Shown in pieces: positions 1-8,300 of a stretch of DNA of 64,000 nucleotides. The DNA comes from Nitrospirota bacterium (GTDB lineage: Bacteria; Nitrospirota; UBA9217). Position 1 is the first letter of the stretch. Every line of letters begins with the position of its first letter. The stretch lies in the NCBI GenBank assembly GCA_023229435.1, contig JALNZF010000002.1, positions 252,178 to 316,177 of the forward strand. Direction: 5' to 3'. Under the pieces are notes generated by a model that saw nothing but the letters and a program-made list of their open reading frames with translations, did not search any database and was not told where the DNA came from. The position numbers and the translations under genes are program-made.

Positions 1-1621
1 GGAACGGAGCGACTTTGGATCTTGGCGTTCCGCCTCTGGCGGAATGCACTTTCCTGCCGAAGATCTCTTCTTCGGTGATCAGCGCGACGCCCAGCTCCTG
101 CCAGGCGAACCCATCCGACAGCCTGCCGATCATTGCCATGATCGGCCATGGCCCGGACTGCTGGTCAGGAAGATGCGGGCCGAGCGCAACGCCGAGGCCG
201 TATTCCATGAACAGTTTTTTTAGCCGCGCCGCGGCCTCGTCCGTGCCGCATACGAGCGCGACACGGTTGAACTCTCTCAGCCGTTTCAGCTTTTCCACGA
301 GCCCGGCCATCGTGCCTTCAACAGGCCTCTGCTCCTGCTCGCGCTGCTCCCGCTCGATCGGCTTCGTGAGGCGAACGCTGAGCCAGGACGAGGATTTCGT
401 GTCCATGCGATGCCCCGCTCCTGAGCCGAGCAGGCGGATGTTGAGCAAGGGGAACTTTGAAAGCCCGGCCTCTATCCCCTTCCGGTCAAGATACAGCTCG
501 GCGACCTCCGGCAGTATTCTCCCCTCTTCTTTCTCTTCGTGTCTGCCCTCTTCTCTCTTTCTGATCTGGTCCTCGAGCTCTTTTTTCAGATCATCGGGCT
601 CGATGAGCGCGAAGAGACTGTTTACGGGCAGATAGTGGAACAGGCTCTCCATCTCGTAGAAGAACGGGGCGAGGAACTCGCCGCCTGGCGGGAGGATGCC
701 CTGCTGTATTTGATTGATACGTTCGTCTGTTGTGAAACCGTTTTCATCCGTGGTTATCTGAAGTCTTTTTTTGAATCGTTCGATCCCCTTCTCATTGAGG
801 ATCAGTTCCCGCACCGGCAGCACCACCGCCTCCCGGATCTCTCCCGTGGAGCGCTGGGTTTCGGGATCGAACTCGCGCAGGGACTCGATCGCGTCGCCGA
901 AGAATTCCATGCGGACCGGGTTCTCATGCAATGGCGAGAAGAAATCAATGATCCCGCCGCGCCTGCTGAACTCGCCTACGCGCGTGACCAGGGAGGCTGA
1001 TTCGTAGCCCGTGGCAACCAGCGCGGCAATGAGGCCGTCGGGATTGATCTGTGTTTGGGTGGTTATGGTTTTTATTGAATCAACGAAAAGCTCCCAGGGC
1101 GGAAGCTTCTGCATCAGGGACGTGACCGGCGCCACGAAGATCCCCGGGCTGCCGGAGATGAGGCTGTACAGGAAGCGCATGCGCTCGCCCACGGTGCGGC
1201 TGTCGGGCGAGTCCGCCTCAAAGGGAAGCACGCCCCAGGCAGGAAAGAGGAATATTTCAAATCCCCCCCCTCCCCCCTTTGCTAAAGGGGGGGCATTTAT
1301 TTCTCCCCCTTTGGAAACTTGTCCTCGAATGGTTTTATCGGGGAAGGGGGATACAGGGGGATTTTCTAGCGGTGTTGTTCCCTCTGCAGCCTCCGTGGTG
1401 AACAGGTTCTTCTGCCCGGAAAAAAACCGCAGGTCCTCAGCAAGCGTTTCTGCTTCTTCCTCTGTGGCGGTCACGATAATGACCGGTCGGCGTGATTCGT
1501 GCTGGAGACCGAATAAAAAAAAGGCCTTCGCAGCCCCCCAGAGTTCGCTTACTTCAACGGTTTTGTGCCCGGCCTGGATATCGCAGAGCACCGGCTGGAT
1601 GATGTCGCGCAGGGTCTTCAT
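1..1621 (-). CDS. mfd: Transcription-repair coupling factor Mfd, N-terminal part (runs off the window)
   Basis: Mfd removes RNA polymerase stalled at DNA lesions and recruits UvrA. The reading frame starts at an ATG on the minus strand (1619-1621) and stays open for 540 codons to the window edge. That covers the UvrB-like N-terminal half: the stretch FPAWGVLPFEADSPD, then GEFSRRGGIIDFF and the RMEFFGDAIESLREFDPETQRS region. The RecG-like translocase motifs would lie outside the window; the full family length is about 1150 residues. Residues of about 86-121 (Pro/Gly/Lys rich, ending LAKGGGGGF) are not Mfd-like and come from an inserted palindromic repeat, described separately. The first in-frame ATG was chosen; no strong ribosome site is visible. 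A degraded dinD and a defence island lie directly upstream. Confidence 0.93.
   Translation of the reverse strand, partial: MKTLRDIIQPVLCDIQAGHKTVEVSELWGAAKAFFLFGLQHESRRPVIIVTATEEEAETLAEDLRFFSGQKNLFTTEAAEGTTPLENPPVSPFPDKTIRGQVSKGGEINAPPLAKGGGGGFEIFLFPAWGVLPFEADSPDSRTVGERMRFLYSLISGSPGIFVAPVTSLMQKLPPWELFVDSIKTITTQTQINPDGLIAALVATGYESASLVTRVGEFSRRGGIIDFFSPLHENPVRMEFFGDAIESLREFDPETQRSTGEIREAVVLPVRELILNEKGIERFKKRLQITTDENGFTTDERINQIQQGILPPGGEFLAPFFYEMESLFHYLPVNSLFALIEPDDLKKELEDQIRKREEGRHEEKEEGRILPEVAELYLDRKGIEAGLSKFPLLNIRLLGSGAGHRMDTKSSSWLSVRLTKPIEREQREQEQRPVEGTMAGLVEKLKRLREFNRVALVCGTDEAAARLKKLFMEYGLGVALGPHLPDQQSGPWPIMAMIGRLSDGFAWQELGVALITEEEIFGRKVHSARGGTPRSKVAPF
1258..1374. repeat. C/G-rich palindromic repeat inserted in frame inside mfd
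   Basis: About 117 bp bounded by AAATCCCCCC on one side and GGGGGATTT on the other, with an inner CCCCCCTTTGCTAAAGGGGGG hairpin. The length is a multiple of three and both strands of the mfd frame stay open, adding about 39 residues. The core (CTCGAATG, then TTATCGGGG) recurs in the intergenic repeat at 56638-56757, so it belongs to a dispersed family. Confidence 0.8.
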
Positions 1622-1705
1622 GGAAAAAGTACTATAACATACCGAACGGCAGCGGCGCAACATGATCTGTGTGTTTTTGGGAAGAGCAACGATGATTGAG
1701 GGCAC

Positions 1706-2002
1706 TCAGATGACCAGATAACAGGCATAACGAGACAGCATCACCGTCCAGATCGGACGCTGCGCCCCGCTCCCAATGCCGACCATTTCGGTGATTTCAA
1801 CGAAATGGTTTTCGACACATTGGCCGCTGTTAAAACACGCAGTGCGCGCTTTTTCGATGACAGCTTCGAAGTTGCGGTAATCCGTATATCCAAGCACCTG
1901 GGCGAAACCCCGGCTCGACCAGAAGAATTCGTTGCCTGTCGAATTTGTTCGGCGGATGCGTTCAAATGGGGTAATGGTGGTAGTCGGATTTTCTTTATTC
2001 AT
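1706..2002 (-). pseudogene. dinD: Truncated DinD-like (DNA-damage-inducible protein D) fragment
   Basis: A 98-codon frame starting at ATG 2002. The N-terminal block (TPFERIRRTNSTGNEFFWSS, RNFEAVIEKARTAC, SGAQRPIWTVMLSRYACYLVI) matches the BRO-N/DinD type of SOS-associated protein. Those proteins are usually more than 250 residues, whereas this one stops right after the conserved YACYLVI, about 85 bp before the mfd start. It is therefore probably a 3'-truncated remnant left by recombination at the island boundary. I see no LexA box upstream. A short functional protein cannot be excluded. Confidence 0.7.
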
Positions 2003-2108
2003 AAAAGCGCCCTTTTCACGGCCTCAATATGCAAAGGCAAAAAACCACGCACTGCGAGTCGCGTATGTACAAAGTGCAGCAATATAGACCGGCACCAATG
2101 AAGTTTTT

Positions 2109-2534
2109 TCACGGATGCACTTGTGCTATAACAGTTGACGTAAGTATATCTAAAACAATACTTGTCGCAAACATAAACAACGCTATTGATGCTAAATCAA
2201 AAAGCATCTCGAGCCAAAAAGATTCGGCCAGCCAACTTGATATTATATAACGTTTTCTTTTTTGCATATCTTCATCTTCCTCACCAACATAGAGGTACCA
2301 CATTGCACCTTTATAAAGTAACGCAACTACCACTTGAAGAAAAACACCAGCCAAGAAGAGACTTGCAATAAAATGGGCCTGGCCTGATTTAGATAATTTA
2401 TCTGCAAGCTGCGCCTGAGTGACGAATAAGACTGGTCCACCAATACCGTAAGCTATCAGCCAAGTTCTCAGAACACCCGCAAATTGGGCGTAGCCCTCAA
2501 AATAGCCATCATCCTTATTATCATGTTTACTCAT
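2109..2534 (-). CDS. Small membrane protein, unknown function
   Basis: 141 residues starting at ATG 2534, preceded on the minus strand by GAGGTG at good spacing. The acidic, charged N-terminus (MSKHDNKDDGYFEGY) is followed by about three hydrophobic spans: residues about 22-42, 57-78 and 107-132. A charged loop (GEEDEDMQKRKRY) lies between spans two and three. I do not recognise the family. It lies downstream of the defence operon on the same strand, but gaps of more than 130 bp separate it from its neighbours. The low GC content relative to mfd and the dcw genes fits acquired DNA. An effector or immunity role is only a guess from location. Confidence 0.6.
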   Translation of the reverse strand: MSKHDNKDDGYFEGYAQFAGVLRTWLIAYGIGGPVLFVTQAQLADKLSKSGQAHFIASLFLAGVFLQVVVALLYKGAMWYLYVGEEDEDMQKRKRYIISSWLAESFWLEMLFDLASIALFMFATSIVLDILTSTVIAQVHP

Positions 2535-2666
2535 AAAATCAACACCTCTATAATAATATTTCAGTTTAATTGTGATTATCAGTTGTCATAATTGATATGA
2601 CGCGCTGGCTTCATCCGCATAATTATGGGTCGCGTATGAAGACCTCTATCTACGGCCAGCCTTATA

Positions 2667-3101
2667 CTAATTGTGCGCTTTATTAACTTCTTCGATCCAA
2701 AATTTTAACACAGTATCATCAGTAGTATCCGGAAGTACGTTTAGCGTCTCCATCCACTGAAAAAAATGATCACTAGGCTTAAATTCTATCTTATTCACTA
2801 CTAATGCGCTCGCCATGAATCCGTGCTCGCAATATGACCGCATCGATATATATCCGAGAAATTCTCCAATTAATCCCCTGTCGAAGCCGGACCATTCATG
2901 TGTTTGTATTCGATAAGCATTGCCATTGTTTACTGTTGGCACATGGAAATCTATACCTCGAACGAGATCGGAGTAAACAACTATGCCGAGCATGCTTCCG
3001 GCATCTGCAATCCGCCCTTCAAGGACCTGAAGAGCGTTCGGGTCTTTATCCGCCCACTTCCAATTGATGGCTTTCATTTTCTGACATAACTCATCATCCA
3101 T
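2667..3101 (-). CDS. Hypothetical protein (144 aa)
   Basis: The frame is open from a TTG at 3137, but ATG 3101 has a GGGAG motif just upstream and gives MDDELCQKMKAINWKW as a more natural start. The protein is soluble and rich in Trp, Phe and acidic residues, with no motif I can name; it includes a HEWSGFDRGLIGEFLGYISM segment. It begins about 70 bp after the stop of the P-loop gene and could be the last gene of the defence transcript or an independent cargo gene. Its AT-rich codon use resembles the rest of the island. Confidence 0.55.
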   Translation of the reverse strand: MDDELCQKMKAINWKWADKDPNALQVLEGRIADAGSMLGIVVYSDLVRGIDFHVPTVNNGNAYRIQTHEWSGFDRGLIGEFLGYISMRSYCEHGFMASALVVNKIEFKPSDHFFQWMETLNVLPDTTDDTVLKFWIEEVNKAHN

Positions 3102-3170
3102 GAGCAACTCCCAGTACGAATATTGAAAGGATAACAAGCGAGTCTAATGCCCCAAGATCTGTGTAGCTGG

Positions 3171-3710
3171 CTAGCTGAAATCAAAAAAGTCAGAAAGCAA
3201 TAAACTATTGGCCTTCCTCGATCTGGCATCAATAAACATGCACTCAACATTGCCGATTTTTCTTAAATGTCGCAACAAACCTTCAATTCTAATTTCTTCA
3301 TTTTCATTCAACCACTGACCGCGTTTATCCGGCGAAAGGAAACAAACCCGAATTCTTTCCACGTTGAATTTGTCCTGAAACAACGCTATAGACTCAGCAG
3401 CGTCTGGCATTTTATTAAGCGGCTTGGGATGAAGGGCTCCGGCAAAGCACCAGCGCCCCGCTCGCATTCTACTTTGAATACCCCGTATAAATTTCTGTGG
3501 CGTCAGGCGACTTTCATGAGGAGACGACAATCTTATATACAGATTTCTTTCATTGCTGAGTTGAATGATTTTGATTCTTTTCGACGACGCAGTACGTCCA
3601 TTTGCCCCAAATCGAGGATCCGCGAGCATGCTTCTTAATTGAGTGGATTTGCCCGTGTTTTGTAAGCCAACAACGAACAAAGCGCGCTCTATGTATAATT
3701 GATTTATCAT
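3171..3710 (-). CDS. Small stand-alone P-loop NTPase of the defence operon
   Basis: 179 residues. A Walker A motif sits at the extreme N-terminus (VVGLQNTGKST, residues about 13-23), so the protein probably binds ATP or GTP through a minimal core. A clear Walker B is not obvious; IRVCFLSPDKRG and VECMFIDARS are the candidate beta strands followed by Asp. No membrane segment is present. It follows the nuclease-like gene by 17 bp, which suggests translational coupling and a joint role, perhaps gating the nuclease or sensing infection. The family is not recognised, and its ATPase activity is inferred from the motif only. Confidence 0.65.
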   Translation of the reverse strand: MINQLYIERALFVVGLQNTGKSTQLRSMLADPRFGANGRTASSKRIKIIQLSNERNLYIRLSSPHESRLTPQKFIRGIQSRMRAGRWCFAGALHPKPLNKMPDAAESIALFQDKFNVERIRVCFLSPDKRGQWLNENEEIRIEGLLRHLRKIGNVECMFIDARSRKANSLLLSDFFDFS

Positions 3711-3727
3711 AGTGTGGCCTTTCTGCT

Positions 3728-4258
3728 TTAATTGAAATCAATAGCCTTCGCCATGAGCTGAAGAGTCCTCATAGTATCGTCAGTAAAATACGTTCTACAT
3801 GCACGCCCACTATGTGCAATTTCGTGAAGTATCTCTTTGAAATCCCAAAGCAAGACTCCGGCTCTTTCAGCTGCGCTCGGAACGTCATCCTCCCAACCCC
3901 ACGACACGATCACCTTGCGATAAGTGCCCGGTGTAAACCCATATTGTTCTAACTTGACAATGACCTGTGGATCATTGAATTTTCGATCAACAAAATAACC
4001 AAGTGTTCGTCGTTGTTCCGCCTGTTTAACACGAATTTTCAGATCGTCTTTGGAAAAAGGCTTATTAGTCAGTTTCGAAAAATTGCCGGATATTGAAACA
4101 CCACTCTCGATATGATAGCGCTCGGGGTTGTTCGGATTGGCCGTATTCAAGGCTAGCAAATCAATTTCCATTTGGCCATCGCATTTGATATTCGGCAAAG
4201 TGAACCATCCTTTGACATATCGAACATAGGCTTCGACTATCTTTTCAGTCGTTTCCAA
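3728..4258 (-). CDS. PD-(D/E)XK-like nuclease-fold protein of the defence operon
   Basis: 176 residues. After a helical N-terminus, residues 30-55 read as acidic strand (MEIDLLALN) followed by a second strand ending HIESGVS. This spacing resembles the D...ExK core of Mrr/Vsr-like nucleases. The usual Lys of the ExK triad is not at its expected place (E-S-G), so the protein may be a degenerate or variant nuclease or a structural member of the fold. The C-terminal half carries GWEDDVPSAAERAGVLLWDF. It lies 24 bp after the AbiEii toxin gene and 17 bp before the P-loop gene, in the same operon. Function is inferred from the motif pattern only. Confidence 0.5.
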   Translation of the reverse strand: METTEKIVEAYVRYVKGWFTLPNIKCDGQMEIDLLALNTANPNNPERYHIESGVSISGNFSKLTNKPFSKDDLKIRVKQAEQRRTLGYFVDRKFNDPQVIVKLEQYGFTPGTYRKVIVSWGWEDDVPSAAERAGVLLWDFKEILHEIAHSGRACRTYFTDDTMRTLQLMAKAIDFN

Positions 4259-4282
4259 ATCGCACCCCTACATTACACTCCG

Positions 4283-5347
4283 TCACGATAACAGTCCTAA
4301 TGCGAGCGCCCAGTAATAGAAAGCTTCGGGATTGCCACCCCGCAATCTCTGAAGAACGAGGTCAGGCAAAACAATTTCGCGCAATTCGCCGACGCCGTCC
4401 GGATTAAATGGTCTTCTTCGTATTATCCCATCTAAGTTCCGATCTCTTAAACATGTCGCAAGATATGCTGCTTTTGCTGCAGCTACTTTTGCCTGCGCGC
4501 CCGAAAAAGAGGTCCCGCACAGATGACTGGTCAGAGAAGATCTGCCCCGTTCAAGCAAAATTTGCTGTTCATTTTGCGCTGACCCTTTGAGGCCAAAGTG
4601 ACCAATGAGCCGTGCCGTCTCGATACTATCGTTGAGAGCAGCCTCGACCGTATGTGCCCCATCGCGATACATATTTTCAGCTGCAAAAATTGCATCGTAT
4701 GCCTGTGCGACCCTTCCAAAATCGGAAGCTACATCGAACAGGACACCAACATCAAATAACTGCTTCATCACCTGCATCGCATAATCGGGTGTGCAAGGAA
4801 CGCCGACGGTACACGGTGCAAAAGCAGTAAGTTTATCACCGAGAAGACTCTCAATAACCGGCACATCAACCCGAATGTCACCCGTCACGTCAAACAGAGA
4901 CGATGCAATGACTATGTTCTCCACATAGGGATGCTGAGCCTCCTCTTTGACAACATCAAGAAGAACGTATTCAGGTGAATTATTGTTGACTGCTGAGTTG
5001 TAATAGAATTTGAAATGCCGCCGCGCAGGCAAGCGGTCATGCCCCCGGTCGTCTTCTTCGTATCGAATGAATGGCGGCTCTAAGGCAATCTGTTTTAGAT
5101 GAGTGTCGAGATCGTTATCAGGCAGAGGACAAAGAATATCTATGTCGATCGAAAGGCGTCTGAATCGTGGCAATCTGAGAATCAGGCTGGTTCCGCCCTT
5201 AAAAACCATGGGCACGCCTCTGTGCGCCAGATGGCAAAGAAGAGCAAAGGCGTGGACTGTTTTCTCTATTAATGTGGGATCGCCGCCGCCTAACTCACTG
5301 CGTTTGGCTAAAGCCCAATCCTTTTGAAAACAATGAGTTGCAATCAT
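4283..5347 (-). CDS. AbiEii/AbiGii-family nucleotidyltransferase toxin
   Basis: 354 residues. The nucleotidyltransferase signature is clear: FKGGTSLIL (residues 49-57) followed by RRLSIDIDIL (64-72), giving the GG[ST]-x(n)-[DE]xD catalytic core. The later GDKLTAFAP segment is also typical of AbiEii. AbiE toxins are bacteriostatic nucleotidyltransferases; relatives add nucleotides to tRNA ends. They are normally paired with an AbiEi winged-helix antitoxin. No separate abiEi gene is present; instead, the preceding methylase ends in an AbiEi-like module. The gene begins 14 bp after the methylase stop, so the two should be co-translated. The cognate-pair interpretation is inferred. Confidence 0.85.
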   Translation of the reverse strand: MIATHCFQKDWALAKRSELGGGDPTLIEKTVHAFALLCHLAHRGVPMVFKGGTSLILRLPRFRRLSIDIDILCPLPDNDLDTHLKQIALEPPFIRYEEDDRGHDRLPARRHFKFYYNSAVNNNSPEYVLLDVVKEEAQHPYVENIVIASSLFDVTGDIRVDVPVIESLLGDKLTAFAPCTVGVPCTPDYAMQVMKQLFDVGVLFDVASDFGRVAQAYDAIFAAENMYRDGAHTVEAALNDSIETARLIGHFGLKGSAQNEQQILLERGRSSLTSHLCGTSFSGAQAKVAAAKAAYLATCLRDRNLDGIIRRRPFNPDGVGELREIVLPDLVLQRLRGGNPEAFYYWALALGLLS

Positions 5348-5361
5348 GATTTGGCCTTAAA

Positions 5362-8300
5362 TCAATTAACGGCAAATTCCTTAAAAAGTGCCGCTAATTG
5401 ATTATCGAAAATATCCTTAGGTTCTAAGCGCCTCTTTGCCCCATAATTCAATAAGGTAGCGACTGAAACATGCTGTTCCCCGACTAACCGCGAAGCCATT
5501 GCACGATATTCGGCTGCCGATATCAGGTTTAGCGCTTCAACTTCAAGCCCCAATTCAACAAGCGCCTGCTCCGGCTTCGCGTAACCGTCCGCTGCTTCCG
5601 GCGCAGCTGAATGAAGCGACCTGATGACCACAACGCGCGGTTGCGGAGTAACCTGTGCATGGCCTCCGCGCGGATTGAGCGCAATTTTCCAGTTCTTTTC
5701 CTCAAGACGAGCGGCAACGTCCTTCATGGCGTCTTTTTCAACATGAAGAAGAATCACGGGTTGACCGATCAAATGATGCAGCCAGGGATTGAACTGGTCA
5801 GTTGACCACGCGGCGAAGCGCAGCAAAGGAAATTCTTTGCGAACCTCCGACACAAGTTCCTTGACGGAATCCTTATTTAACATTGCCGGATCTTTTAAGA
5901 ATGAATACCAGCCGCGACCGGCATCAAAGATAAAGCCGCCATCAACCAACTCGACGAGATATCGATTTAGTGTCGTAGATTCTATGGTCTCTTTGCGTTC
6001 CTTCAAAATCCTTTTCAGAACTTCTACGCTGAAATATGGCCCCTTTAAACGCAACTCGGGCAATACCTGATCGCGCAACAACTGCTTCCTTCCGGATTCA
6101 CTGGACACATATATCTCGGCTGTCATCGCCGGCAAGACCGCATCGATATGGGCAACGTGTACGCCGATCCCGTACAATTCCGTTACCATGCGATCAACCC
6201 TTGCCTCAAGCTCGGCAATATCAGCTTCGGGATTTCCCCGGCGAAGAGTAAGAATCTGGTCAACGATATGAACGATCGGTGTTTGCTTGTCTTTAGGAAC
6301 GTCAGGGATTGGAAGTTTTTTCCAGTCATCAGGATAAAGATGAATATTGCTACGGCGGTTTGACCTAAGAAATGCGCGCGCTGCCGAAGAGTTCATTACT
6401 GCAACAAGATACTTTGCGGCAAATCGATTGCTTATTGCCTCTAAATCTTCTCGCATAGGCAGATCAGGACGCCGCTTCTCTCCGCGATATCGGGCAACTT
6501 TTTGGAGTGATCGATTTCGGACATCTGCGAGCATATGCCATGAAACAAAGCCAACCGTACTTTCAGTGAAGTGAATTTGTTGGTCGTCATAGCAACATTT
6601 TGGATCGGGACCCGGGCTACGCTGTACAAGAATCTTTTCGGCGACCTCATGCAACTCTCGAAATGTTGGGCGACTAAACAGGCTTGGCGCTCGCTTTGTT
6701 CCCCACTCCAACCATTTAGTGCAACTTGGCAACCACGAGGATAGATGCTTTCCCTCTGCAAATTTCTTTGGATGCTCTTCATCTTTCAATTCTGAAACGA
6801 CATCCTCCATGCGAAATGCACCCTGTGCACGCCGTTCATCAGAGGAAACGACCATTCCCTTGCTTATGTAACAAATCTGTGACAATGTAATACTTGATGA
6901 ATTAACATGCCCGCTACTAGCCGCATCTGGGAAGAAGGCCCTATATGTCAACTTCACTTGCTCGTCACTCGATAGCTTCTCTACATTCCCGAACTCGTCT
7001 TTATGAACACGGCGATCAGGAATATTATGGCTACCGTCTGTTCTTTGGAAGAAATATATAAGATTATGAACTGCAGCATCAAATATCTTTAGATCGCTAC
7101 AAAAGTCGAGGCGAACGACGCGCGCGTTTTGTAGGAACCAGTTCTGTGGTTTCTGAGCATATTTTGCATGGCAGAAAGCATCCGAAACAATCAGCGTGGA
7201 GACTCCACCGGGCCTAAGAAGTTTGAAGCTCCGCTCTATAAATGGAACGAAGAGGTCCCACTTCTCCCAGAGAGTTTCATACTCTTTACTCGCAACTACC
7301 TGCCGACGTTGTTTTTGGTTCCATTCCGACTGTTCATCGGCCCGGACATACGGCGGATTGCCGATGGTGATATCGAAGCCGTCTGAAACGCCGAACATGG
7401 ACTCCGGGTCAAAATACTCGGCCACTGTGCCGCTTTTGTAAGGGTCCCAATCCGCGACGACCGAAGCAAGCGCGTGCGCGTCGCTTCCGCCGAGTTGTTC
7501 GATAAAGTCGCTCATCTCTTTCCGCAGACGGCGATCCTCGTTTCGACAAGCGTCTTTTTCAGCTTTCGTCATAGCGTAGAAATATTTGGAACGAACAACG
7601 AGAATCTCTTTTTCCTTTTGCTCGACCTGATGCTGGAACAGAGACCAACCGTCAGGGTGAGTCCCTCCAAGCAATACGTTTGCGCACACGAACTTTGTTT
7701 CAAGATTGGGGAGTGGCCTGATGGAATTCCCGGCGTGCTGTTCAATAACCAGGGACAGGAAAAAACGCAGTTTGCTGATCTGAATGGCCGTCGGCTGAAT
7801 ATCAACGCCGTATATGCAATCCTTGATCAGTTCCAGCTTGCGCGAGTAGTCGAATGATTCGGAATGAAAAACGTCTTCGGCCTTCTGACGCATCTCAGGC
7901 GGCAAAGTGGCGAGTTTTGTTTCTTTCCAACGGGTGTTGCCGGGATCGAGCTTACGCAGAATATGAACGAGACGATGAAGAACGCCCATCGGGAACGCGC
8001 CGGACCCGCAGGCGGGATCAAGGACTCTCAGGCGGCTGACGATCGAAATAATTGTGTCGGTTTCCTGTTCATTAAAGGGCTGCAACTCAAGGTCTTCTGA
8101 AACCAGTTGGCGCAGTTTTTCTTCAAGATCGGGTGCGTGATTCCCTTTTGCACTCACCGCTTCTAACAGATAGCGAACAATCGCCTCGTCAACCATGTAG
8201 TTGACGATCTCGCGGGGCGTGTAGAAGGAACCGGTCGATTTCCGGGCAACCGTGCCGGTCTCGGGGTTAACCGCTGCCAGCAGATTCTCAAACGCCCGGC

